6,382 nt of DNA from an uncultured Solobacterium sp. (GTDB lineage Bacteria; Bacillota_I; Bacilli_A; Erysipelotrichales; Erysipelotrichaceae), in the NCBI GenBank assembly GCA_937910655.1, contig CALEMV010000138.1, forward strand, positions 1-6,382, read 5' to 3'. Both the position numbers and the translations under genes were made by a program. Under the pieces are notes generated by a model that worked only from the letters and a program-made list of their open reading frames with translations, was not told the DNA's origin and searched no databases. Position 1 is the stretch's first letter; each line of letters opens with the position of its first letter. Of this stretch, positions 1 through 6,033 are shown in pieces.

Positions 1-30
1 ATAAAATTCCTTACACCATAATTTCTTGAT

Positions 31-58
31 AAAAAAATCCATCCCTATAGGATAGATT
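31..58 (-). terminator. Intrinsic terminator of the two-gene membrane-protein unit
   Basis: Read on the minus strand, a 9-bp stem (58-50 pairing with 44-36, one G-T wobble) closes a 5-nt loop and runs into a T tract made by the A run at 31-37. It begins 9 nt after the stop codon of the gene ending at 67. This closes the two-gene unit, so the unit does not continue leftward out of the window. Confidence 0.8.
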
Positions 59-66
59 CATTTTGC

Positions 67-678
67 TTATTCCCAACCCTTTGAAGAATAATATTCCAAG
101 TTGGTGATTTGTTGATTTGCGTCAATATCGCAGAAGATATAGCAGAAACGATATGGCGTTTCAGAACGATGATTTGCAGTATAATAACCAATTCGCACAA
201 AGTAGCGATATACATCATCTTTTATTGTTACAAGTTGTACATCCTGCTTAAGATACTTCATATCTGATAGGCTTTCAAAAGTAGGATTTGATCCATCTGT
301 AATACTTGCTGGATCTTTCATTCCCTCCACAAAAAACTGTGTATCTGTTTTTAAGTTGTATGCGGAAATTATACTTGATCTTTGCGTTGCATATTCTTCT
401 GGTGAATTCCAAACAAAGGCAGTTGTCCAAAGTTGATCCATCATTGCAGTATCTGAGGACACTCGTTTAGAGGAAGTGTAAATTGTATCGCTTTCCCCAA
501 AACCATTTACATATCCTGACGGTATTTGTGCCAATTGATTCTCCAATCCTTCTATCTCATCTAATTGAGATAGCCATTGAACATTTTTACGATTACCCCA
601 CTGCCAACTCAGAAAAAGAGTAACTACCATGATAAGTGCACACAACAAACATATAACAAAACTAGCTAGTCTTTTCAT
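67..678 (-). CDS. Membrane-anchored protein of unknown function, second gene of a two-gene unit
   Basis: I do not recognise this 203-residue protein. Residues 1-4 are basic and residues 5-25 form one hydrophobic segment, so it is probably a signal anchor (or uncleaved signal peptide) with the rest outside the cell. Residues 30-52 could form a short helix. The remainder (55-203) is soluble and looks beta-rich near the end, with aromatic-rich strands at 157-166 and 176-183 and two cysteines four residues apart (C179, C183). The last 20 residues contain D184-I-x-x-N188 and N193-L followed by tyrosines, S and G201, a pattern also seen at the end of the upstream gene product. The start codon lies 1 nt after the stop of the upstream gene. 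A GGAGG at 691-695 sits inside that gene with a long 12-nt spacing, so translational coupling is likely. The reading frame is convincing; the function is unknown. Confidence 0.85.
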   Translation of the reverse strand: MKRLASFVICLLCALIMVVTLFLSWQWGNRKNVQWLSQLDEIEGLENQLAQIPSGYVNGFGESDTIYTSSKRVSSDTAMMDQLWTTAFVWNSPEEYATQRSSIISAYNLKTDTQFFVEGMKDPASITDGSNPTFESLSDMKYLKQDVQLVTIKDDVYRYFVRIGYYTANHRSETPYRFCYIFCDIDANQQITNLEYYSSKGWE

Positions 679-679
679 A

Positions 680-1255
680 TTAGTACCAAGCCTCCACAGA
701 GTTTCCTTTCAATTCCCTACCATTTGGATTTCCATATTGACTGTAATTTAGAACAAGATTCGAGAAATGATTTGTACTAACATCATAATAGCCCTGTACC
801 CATGCAAGCATGTTCGCTCCATCGCTTAAAGTCCAAATCACTTTTTGACTTGAACCCAAGAATATAAACGTTGGTGCAAATGACCATGTATATGCACCAT
901 CTATCGGATACCATACAGACAAGAAATTCGTATTATCACCAGCAACAATATATGTCTGCATCGATGTCTGTAATTCTGAACTTACAGTATCTGTTTGATC
1001 TTGCAAAGCCTGTGTCTGTGCTTGTGCTACTGCATTTCCAGCATTAAACATCGTTTCAAGTTTTGCATACTCTTCTGAAGATGTTTCTTGTTGTAATGCT
1101 TGTGCATCTGCAATCTGTTGTGATAATGCATTTGCTTGATTAGCACGTTGAATAGAGTCCCTTTCAAACTGTTGTGCAGATTGAAATGTCCCATAGGCAA
1201 TATATACTGCTATAGCTATAAATACTACCGAAAGAAATGTAAATATTTTACGCAT
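680..1255 (-). CDS. Membrane-anchored coiled-coil protein of unknown function, first gene of a two-gene unit
   Basis: I do not recognise this 191-residue protein. A hydrophobic segment at residues 4-21 after MRK gives a single N-terminal anchor with the bulk outside. Residues 24-100 are rich in Gln, Ala and Ser with few breakers and look helical or coiled-coil (for example SQQIADAQALQQE near 45-57). Residues 101-191 are rich in Trp, Tyr and Phe and look like a small beta or alpha/beta domain. The start is supported by AGAAGGGG at 1263-1270, 7 nt before ATG. A strong extended -10 lies just upstream, and only 1 nt separates its stop from the next ATG. The two products probably act together, perhaps as a complex at the cell surface. 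A role in secretion, envelope or cell-wall function is possible, but nothing in the sequence decides it. Confidence 0.85.
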   Translation of the reverse strand: MRKIFTFLSVVFIAIAVYIAYGTFQSAQQFERDSIQRANQANALSQQIADAQALQQETSSEEYAKLETMFNAGNAVAQAQTQALQDQTDTVSSELQTSMQTYIVAGDNTNFLSVWYPIDGAYTWSFAPTFIFLGSSQKVIWTLSDGANMLAWVQGYYDVSTNHFSNLVLNYSQYGNPNGRELKGNSVEAWY

Positions 1256-1275
1256 AATAATACCCCTTCTTAGCG

Positions 1276-1284
1276 ATTATACCA
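1276..1284 (-). promoter_or_regulatory. Extended -10 promoter of the two-gene membrane-protein unit
   Basis: On the minus strand the sequence reads TGGTATAAT, a perfect -10 hexamer with the TGn extension. No good -35 hexamer is present at normal spacing, because that region is the T-rich tail of the preceding terminator. The predicted start of transcription is near 1269-1270, almost on the AGAAGGGG ribosome binding site, so the 5' leader would be only about 15 nt. The motif is seen directly; its activity is inferred. Confidence 0.7.
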
Positions 1285-1293
1285 TGAATAGAG

Positions 1294-1328
1294 AAATAAA
1301 AAGAAAGAGGTCTATCAAACCTCTTTCT
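1294..1328 (-). terminator. Intrinsic terminator of the flavoprotein reductase gene
   Basis: On the minus strand, a perfect 9-bp stem AGAAAGAGG / CCTCTTTCT (1328-1320 with 1310-1302) with a 9-nt loop is followed by TTTTATTT. It lies 9 nt after the stop codon of the reductase gene. Its T tail abuts the promoter of the next unit. Confidence 0.88.
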
Positions 1329-1337
1329 AAGCATGTT

Positions 1338-3644
1338 TTACTTGTTGTCAGCAACGATAGTATCAGCAGCTGTACGACCAGAAACGAAGATTTCAACAAT
1401 CGCATTACCACCTAAACGGTTACCACCATGGATACCACCAGTTACTTCACCAGCAGCGTATAGACCCTTGATGATCTTGCCATCTTTATCTAATACGTGA
1501 CGCTGTGCATCAACTGTTACACCACCCATTGTATGGTGTGTAGATGGAGCTAGTATTCTAATCTTTAACTTAACGCCATCAAGCTTATAAGTATCAACGA
1601 TATACTTACCGTTTTCATCCTTTTCAGCTGTACCAATTAATGTTGTCCAACCTGTCTTTGTTGGGTTTAATGTGTTTTCTGTACCTGTCATCAATGCCAT
1701 ATCGTATTCCTTGATTGTATTGATAACTTCTTCTTGTGTGCATTCAAAGCCTAGTTCCTTGAATAAGTCACCTAACTGATCAACAGTTCTTGTGTACTGT
1801 CTGTTCTTAACATCACTTTCCCAAAGTGTTAAATCTTCATCCTTTGGTGTTCCATAAGGATATGGACCAGGAACTAATTGGTTGGAGTTTGCAATATCCA
1901 TAATTGTTCCATTTGTACCATTGAAACTTACACCGTTTTCAAACTCAGCAAGTGATAATACGTCACGTTCACTAGTTTCGTTAACAAAACGCTTACCTGT
2001 TGTAGGGTTGATATAGATTGCATAGTGTCCACCACCGAATGCAAGGTTACCATTATCTACCCATGAGATAGGCATCATCTGAGCAAAGCCCATACCAGTT
2101 GTAGCAGCACCTACTGCTTCTGCCATATCAATACCAGAACCTACTAATGAAGAACGGTTTGTTGTACGTGTATTTGTTGTGATATCTCCATCTGCCCAGT
2201 AGTCATTTGTTTCCATAACGCGCTTGATATCTGCAGCGTATCCACCAGTTGCAAGAACTACACCCTTCTTAGCATGAACTGTTACTGGAGTTCCATCATA
2301 TTGAACACCCTTAACACCAACAACTTTTCCATCCTTATCTGTGATAAGTTCTGTTACTTTAGTACGTAACATGATTTCGTTGTCTGCATGGTTAGCAGCT
2401 GTTTCAAGTAATGTCTTCTTAGTTGTTGCAAAGTATGTATTCCAAACTGTCTTACCCTTTACATTCTTTCCATCTGGATCTGGTGTTCCATCACCATTAA
2501 GGTCACTTCCCTTGAAGTCGTTCTCACGATTCCATAAAGCACCTACGATGATTGGTTGAATAGAGTTATCAAAGATAGCACCCTGATCTTCCAACCAACC
2601 CTTAAGATATTGACCACCCTCAACAAACTGCTTAACAAGATCATATGAGCCATAAATCCATGATGTCTTTTCTGCGTTTTGTCTTAATCCACCATAATAT
2701 GTCTGGAAGATGTGTAGATTTGGAGTTGAGAATAATGTAATTTCACCTTCAGCCTTACCTGCATCTAACTGTGGTTGAGCCCAGTTTAAGTAAGCCTGAA
2801 TTTCACTCTTAAGTTCCTTTAAAGTTCCTAAGTATTCTGCATGTACACCAGCATGTGACAATGTTTCAATATCACCTGCTACAAATGGTGTACTGTCAAA
2901 GTACTTGCTATCAAATTCATTTTCATTCCAGTTAAGGATTTCCTTTAATACTTTAATGTTACCAGTAGCGTTATGTACTTTATTGTATGTAACACCCTTA
3001 TAAACGCCTGTTGTCGCATCTGGATCAGCTGGATCCCATACTAAGTAGGATTGTGCAGACTGGAACTGTCCACCAGAAGCGACTGTATTACCACCGATCT
3101 CAGAGTTAACTTCTAATACAACTACTGAGTTACCATTCTGTGCAGACTGTACCGCTGTAGCCATACCTGCACCACCAGCACCTACTACAACAACATCAGT
3201 TGTCTTTTCGATTGCTTCACCAGCTTTATGTTCTACTGTATTCTTCTTAAAACCATCTAAATCACTAGCTTCTGCTTGCTTTGCAGCATCAATTAATGCA
3301 TTCTTGAAACCAACAGAAGTAAATGTTGCACCAGAAACAACATCAATGCCAGCACCATTTGCTTCCTTCGCATCTGCTACTAAATAATCAAATGCTGGGG
3401 TTCCGATGTGATTTGTTTCTTTGTTATCACTATAATCAATTTCGGAAATACCATCCTTTGTAAATGTAACCGATAAGTTGATAGGGCCATTATAACCTGA
3501 GCCAGTACCTGTATACGTACCTTCCTTATATGTTACCTTTACATTTTCTTTTTTCTTTGCACTATCTTCTTTGTTGCCTGGTGAGCATGCAACAAGTGAA
3601 ATAGCCATCAAAGAGCTGAGTCCTAACTTCACGTAATTCTTCAT
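1338..3644 (-). CDS. Extracytosolic lipoprotein flavoprotein reductase (FMN-binding domain plus fumarate-reductase-like FAD domain)
   Basis: The protein has 768 residues. Residues 1-20 are a lipoprotein signal with lipobox LVAC (Cys20), so it should be lipid-anchored outside the membrane. Residues about 41-122 are an FMN-binding domain with D101-x-x-SGAT, in which Thr107 is the expected site of FMN attachment by ApbE. Residues about 150-765 match the FAD-binding fumarate reductase/flavocytochrome c fold: GAGGAG at 155-160, E178 and GGNT for FAD, Arg560 in SERD (the proton-donor Arg position), HHTMGG at 703-708 and GGNRLGGNA with Arg743. The usual substrate His (QAHPT in fumarate reductases) is Met524 here, so the acceptor is probably another unsaturated organic acid or compound. 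An internal loop at 381-391 resembles a calcium-binding DxNxDGxxD site. The start at 3644 is preferred over an ATG 12 nt upstream because that ATG overlaps the GGAGGG site and 3644 is 4 nt after it. No haem motifs and no membrane partner are visible nearby. The gene is flanked by terminators on both sides and so is monocistronic. Confidence 0.93.
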   Translation of the reverse strand: MKNYVKLGLSSLMAISLVACSPGNKEDSAKKKENVKVTYKEGTYTGTGSGYNGPINLSVTFTKDGISEIDYSDNKETNHIGTPAFDYLVADAKEANGAGIDVVSGATFTSVGFKNALIDAAKQAEASDLDGFKKNTVEHKAGEAIEKTTDVVVVGAGGAGMATAVQSAQNGNSVVVLEVNSEIGGNTVASGGQFQSAQSYLVWDPADPDATTGVYKGVTYNKVHNATGNIKVLKEILNWNENEFDSKYFDSTPFVAGDIETLSHAGVHAEYLGTLKELKSEIQAYLNWAQPQLDAGKAEGEITLFSTPNLHIFQTYYGGLRQNAEKTSWIYGSYDLVKQFVEGGQYLKGWLEDQGAIFDNSIQPIIVGALWNRENDFKGSDLNGDGTPDPDGKNVKGKTVWNTYFATTKKTLLETAANHADNEIMLRTKVTELITDKDGKVVGVKGVQYDGTPVTVHAKKGVVLATGGYAADIKRVMETNDYWADGDITTNTRTTNRSSLVGSGIDMAEAVGAATTGMGFAQMMPISWVDNGNLAFGGGHYAIYINPTTGKRFVNETSERDVLSLAEFENGVSFNGTNGTIMDIANSNQLVPGPYPYGTPKDEDLTLWESDVKNRQYTRTVDQLGDLFKELGFECTQEEVINTIKEYDMALMTGTENTLNPTKTGWTTLIGTAEKDENGKYIVDTYKLDGVKLKIRILAPSTHHTMGGVTVDAQRHVLDKDGKIIKGLYAAGEVTGGIHGGNRLGGNAIVEIFVSGRTAADTIVADNK

Positions 3645-3658
3645 TTTTCCCTCCATGT

Positions 3659-3676
3659 GTATTTGTTAACAAATAC
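3659..3676. promoter_or_regulatory. Perfect 18-bp palindrome, likely repressor operator of the reductase gene
   Basis: GTATTTGTT/AACAAATAC reads identically on both strands with no spacer. It sits between the predicted transcription start and the ribosome binding site (3649-3654) of the reductase gene. A bound dimeric regulator here would block transcription. A spacer-less palindrome is a poor RNA hairpin, so a DNA operator is the better reading. The regulator is not in the window and its family is unknown. Confidence 0.65.
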
Positions 3677-3685
3677 CTTAATCAT

Positions 3686-3715
3686 ATAGTATCGTAGTTC
3701 CTATTTTTTTGCTAA
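3686..3715 (-). promoter_or_regulatory. Putative sigma-A-type promoter of the reductase gene
   Basis: On the minus strand, TTAGCA (3710-3715) and TACTAT (3686-3691) are spaced by 18 bp, each matching 4 of 6 consensus bases. The position fits: downstream of the bcp terminator and upstream of the palindrome and ribosome binding site. The match is moderate, and other AT-rich hexamers nearby cannot be excluded. Confidence 0.45.
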
Positions 3716-3724
3716 TAAAATATT

Positions 3725-3748
3725 AAAAAAACTGCCGATTGGCAGTTT
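3725..3748 (-). terminator. Intrinsic terminator of bcp
   Basis: An 8-bp stem AAACTGCC / GGCAGTTT with a 4-nt loop (3748-3741 and 3736-3729) runs on the minus strand into a T tract (A run 3725-3730). It starts within 7 nt of the bcp stop codon. It separates the redox cluster from the reductase gene. Confidence 0.88.
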
Positions 3749-3754
3749 AAATTT

Positions 3755-4207
3755 TTATAATTCTTTAACAACATCTTCTACATGGCTTGTAGCCTTAACT
3801 TTTTGGAAAGTTTTGATGATAATACCCTGTTCATCAATTAAGTATGTAGAACGTTCAATTCCCATATACTTGCGACCATACATAGACTTTTCTACCCAAA
3901 CATCATATGCCTGAATGGTCTCTGTACTTTCGTCAGATAGTAACGTGAATGGTAAGTCATAATTACTTTCAAACTTCTTATGAGACTTTACACTATCCTT
4001 AGAAATACCTAATACAACTGCTCCCTTTTCTTGAATCTGAGGAAGACGATCACGGAAGTTACAAGCTTCTGCTGTACAACCTGATGTATTATCCTTTGGA
4101 TAAAAATAGAGAATTACCTTTTTACCTTTATACTCAGAAAGTGTATGCTCTACACCATTTTGATCTGGTAATTTAAAATCTGGTGCTTTTACTCCAACAT
4201 TTAACAT
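3755..4207 (-). CDS. bcp: Thioredoxin-dependent thiol peroxidase (Bcp/PrxQ-type peroxiredoxin)
   Basis: This cytosolic peroxiredoxin reduces hydrogen peroxide and organic hydroperoxides, with electrons returned by thioredoxin. The 150-residue length is normal for the family. The active-site segment PKDNTSGCTAEAC (37-49) supplies the PxxxTxxC motif (P37, T41), the peroxidatic Cys44 and a second Cys49 five residues on, the placement typical of two-cysteine PrxQ proteins that form an intramolecular disulfide. Arg119 in ERST is the conserved catalytic Arg. The N-terminal APDFKLPDQNG segment is also typical. The start follows GGGAG with about 9 nt spacing. The gene lies 66 nt after the HAD gene with no visible terminator between, so it may be read from upstream. 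A local -10 (TATTAT near 4240) is weak. It pairs functionally with trxB at 5051-5950. Confidence 0.95.
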   Translation of the reverse strand: MLNVGVKAPDFKLPDQNGVEHTLSEYKGKKVILYFYPKDNTSGCTAEACNFRDRLPQIQEKGAVVLGISKDSVKSHKKFESNYDLPFTLLSDESTETIQAYDVWVEKSMYGRKYMGIERSTYLIDEQGIIIKTFQKVKATSHVEDVVKEL

Positions 4208-4273
4208 TTTTCATATCTCCCAGTTCTATATTTCAATGATAATACATAATGGAATTTAAAGCCTTGAATATAC

Positions 4274-4978
4274 TTATTGATATTGTTTTAGTAAATTCAG
4301 AATATCACTTGGCTTATGAATCGTTGGATATTCTCCAGTTTCAACACCCTCATGATAAACGATTTGTACCGGATGGATTCCCATAGATTTTGCAGCTTTA
4401 AGATTCCTTAACTGATCATCAACAAAAATACACTCCTCAGGTTTAAATCCTGCTTTTTCTAATGCATCACGATACATCAACAAATTTGGTTTTAAAACCC
4501 CTAATTCATAACTATACGTATACTGATCAACGTATTCATCCAGTTTGAATGCATGGATACGTCTTTCAATATATGGCCATGTATCAGAAATAATCCCGAT
4601 ACGATAACCTCCACCCTTCAATGTTTTCAGTGTTTCCAAGGAACTTGGAATTAAATTCATCGTTGCAAGATTTTCTACTGCATCAACTGCCAAAGTTACT
4701 GCATGTTGGAACGTTCCACCTAACTTTGCTTGATCAAATAGTGTTAGATAGAAACGAGTTAATCTTTCAATCTGTTCCTGCTCACTTCTCATTGTCGGAT
4801 TTTCAATAAATGGTAAATACGCTGTGTTGTATGCATGTTGCCATACATTTTGGTCGAGTCTCGAAATTTTCTCTCGAGGAAATAGTTCATAGAATTTTTG
4901 ATTCAAATTCCAATCACCGCTGCATGGTTCTAGAAGGGTCCAGCCTAAATCAAAAAATATACATTTTATCTGATTCAT
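4274..4978 (-). CDS. HAD-superfamily hydrolase, subfamily IA, with DxG in place of DxD in motif I
   Basis: The protein has 234 residues, normal for a HAD-IA hydrolase with a helical C1 cap between motif I and motif II (about 18-105). Motif I is FFDLGWTL with nucleophile Asp10. Motif II is IISDTW with Ser131, motif III is GVLKPN with Lys163, and motif IV is FVDDQ with Asp187 and Asp188. The residue two after the nucleophile, usually the general acid/base Asp of phosphatases, is Gly12. This also occurs in some HAD branches with a DLG motif, so the enzyme may still be active, but its substrate cannot be named. Ribosome-binding bases GAGG lie at 4987-4990, 8 nt before ATG, inside an inverted-repeat arm. 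It follows trxB by 72 nt and precedes bcp by 66 nt on the same strand. A small phosphorylated metabolite is the usual type of substrate. Confidence 0.9.
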   Translation of the reverse strand: MNQIKCIFFDLGWTLLEPCSGDWNLNQKFYELFPREKISRLDQNVWQHAYNTAYLPFIENPTMRSEQEQIERLTRFYLTLFDQAKLGGTFQHAVTLAVDAVENLATMNLIPSSLETLKTLKGGGYRIGIISDTWPYIERRIHAFKLDEYVDQYTYSYELGVLKPNLLMYRDALEKAGFKPEECIFVDDQLRNLKAAKSMGIHPVQIVYHEGVETGEYPTIHKPSDILNLLKQYQ

Positions 4979-4986
4979 TATACCTA

Positions 4987-5030
4987 CCTCTTGTTAGTAC
5001 TATTATACCACTTATCAATACTAACAGAGG
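4987..5030. repeat. Inverted repeat bracketing the HAD promoter and covering its ribosome binding site
   Basis: CCTCTTGTTAGTA (4987-4999) and TACTAACAGAGG (5019-5030) are complementary over 12 bp with one bulged base. The 19-bp spacer contains the -10 of the HAD promoter. In an mRNA reading through from trxB, this would fold as a hairpin that pairs the GAGG ribosome-binding bases. No T tract follows, so it is not a standard terminator. Confidence 0.65.
5002..5010 (-). promoter_or_regulatory. Extended -10 promoter of the HAD hydrolase gene
   Basis: TGGTATAAT on the minus strand is a perfect -10 with TGn extension, identical to the nine bases before the gene at 680-1255. No clear -35 is present. 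The predicted start of transcription, near 4995-4996, falls inside the downstream inverted-repeat arm, so transcripts from this promoter would lack the upstream arm. Confidence 0.6.
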
Positions 5031-5050
5031 AATATATCTTGTAGTTTTCC

Positions 5051-5950
5051 TTACAAATTATTACATGCATTCAAACCAGCGATAGCGCCATCACTGGCAG
5101 CCGTCGTTAACTGACGAACACTCTTTACACGGCAATCTCCTGCAGCGTAAATACCTTTAACAGATGTACGACATTCTTCATCAGCCTTAATGAATCCATA
5201 TTCATCCAATTCAACAATCTCAGAGAAAATCTGGTTCATAGGAATTTGTCCAATTGCGACAAATAACGCATCAACATTTAATGTCTTTGTTTCTCCCGTA
5301 TTTTTATCTGTAACATCAATTGATTGTAATCGTTCTTCGCCATTTAATTTTGTAACTGTGCTATTCATTACCTTCACAAGGTTTTCTTTACCATTAAGTT
5401 TTACAACTTCAGCTTCATCAGCACGGAACTCATCACGGCGATGAATGATATATACACGATTGCAAAAACGTGTTAAGTATTCCGCATCTTCAACTGCTAC
5501 ATTACCACCGCCATTTACAGCTACATCTTTTCCTCTAAAGAACATTCCATCACAAGTTGCACAATAAGATACACCCTTTCCCGTTAGTTCCTTTTCACGG
5601 TCAATTCCTAGTTCTCTACGCTTCATGCCAGTCGCAATGATAATAGCCTTTGCATGATATTCATTTTTAGCAGTATAGACAATCTTTTCATCCTCACGAT
5701 TTTCAATCTTTACTACACCTTCAAATGCAAAAGTTGTACCTAAGTCTTTTGCTTGGTTAAATAAATCTGTCGCAAAATCGAAACCAGAAATATGTTTGAT
5801 ACCTGGATAGTTTTCAATATCTGCAGTATTAATAATCTGTCCACCATATGTAGACTCCTCTAGTACTAAAGCTTTCTTCCCTGCTCTTTGTACATAAATA
5901 GCTGCTGATAAACCAGCTGTACCTGCGCCTATAATAATTACATCAATCAT
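5051..5950 (-). CDS. trxB: Thioredoxin reductase, NADPH-dependent
   Basis: This cytosolic flavoenzyme passes electrons from NADPH through FAD and a redox disulfide to thioredoxin. It has 299 residues, slightly short of the usual 305-320. Visible parts in order: FAD-binding GAGTAG (8-13), ATG near 106-108, redox-active CATC (Cys130, Cys133), the NADPH-domain glycines GGGN (147-150, with Asn where GGGDSA is usual), HRRDEFR (170-176) with the arginines that select NADPH, and the second FAD motif GIYAAGDCR (266-274) followed by RQLTTAASDG. The retained HRRxxxR argues for a true NADPH enzyme and not a ferredoxin-linked relative. The start at 5950 is chosen because AGGAG lies 7 nt upstream and MIDVIIIGAG is the typical N-terminus; an upstream TTG at 6001 in the same frame has no binding site. 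No terminator is seen after the stop. It divides an intergenic region with the lipoprotein gene at 6249. Confidence 0.96.
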   Translation of the reverse strand: MIDVIIIGAGTAGLSAAIYVQRAGKKALVLEESTYGGQIINTADIENYPGIKHISGFDFATDLFNQAKDLGTTFAFEGVVKIENREDEKIVYTAKNEYHAKAIIIATGMKRRELGIDREKELTGKGVSYCATCDGMFFRGKDVAVNGGGNVAVEDAEYLTRFCNRVYIIHRRDEFRADEAEVVKLNGKENLVKVMNSTVTKLNGEERLQSIDVTDKNTGETKTLNVDALFVAIGQIPMNQIFSEIVELDEYGFIKADEECRTSVKGIYAAGDCRVKSVRQLTTAASDGAIAGLNACNNL

Positions 5951-6027
5951 AATTTGACTCCTTTTATATTTTATACAATTAAACTTTATACCTTTTCGCA
6001 AAATAACACAAAGTATATGCTTAACCT

Positions 6028-6033
6028 ATTATA
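6028..6033 (-). promoter_or_regulatory. trxB: Candidate -10 for trxB
   Basis: A perfect TATAAT lies on the minus strand about 78 nt before the trxB start, with no convincing -35 at 16-18 bp. A second possible -10, TATAAA at 5985-5990, lies closer to the gene. Which of the two is used cannot be decided from the sequence. Confidence 0.3.

Noticed and set aside
2341..2559. Plus-strand open frame of 72 codons
   Set aside because: It lies fully inside the reductase gene on the opposite strand, has no ribosome binding site, and its product has no recognisable features.
1338..3644. Multihaem flavocytochrome c or classical cytosolic fumarate reductase
   Set aside because: No CxxCH haem motifs are present. 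The N-terminal domain is FMN-binding and the protein has a lipoprotein signal.
3645..3656. Four-residue extension of the reductase (MEGK) from the upstream ATG
   Set aside because: The codons are the ribosome binding site itself (GGAGGG), and the next ATG gives a standard lipoprotein signal.
4979..5050. Inverted repeat after trxB as an ordinary terminator
   Set aside because: The loop is 19 nt, no T tract follows, and the second arm contains the ribosome binding site of the next gene.
4621..5085. Two plus-strand open frames (4621-4809 and 4810-5085)
   Set aside because: They are antisense to the HAD gene and the end of trxB, with no ribosome binding sites. The protein motifs on the minus strand are unambiguous.
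5190..5444. Plus-strand open frame of 84 codons
   Set aside because: It is antisense to trxB, in a region that encodes conserved FAD and NADPH motifs on the minus strand.
5951..6001. 17-residue N-terminal extension of trxB from a TTG start
   Set aside because: The TTG has no ribosome binding site, the extension is not like TrxB N-termini, and AGGAG is ideally placed before the ATG at 5950.
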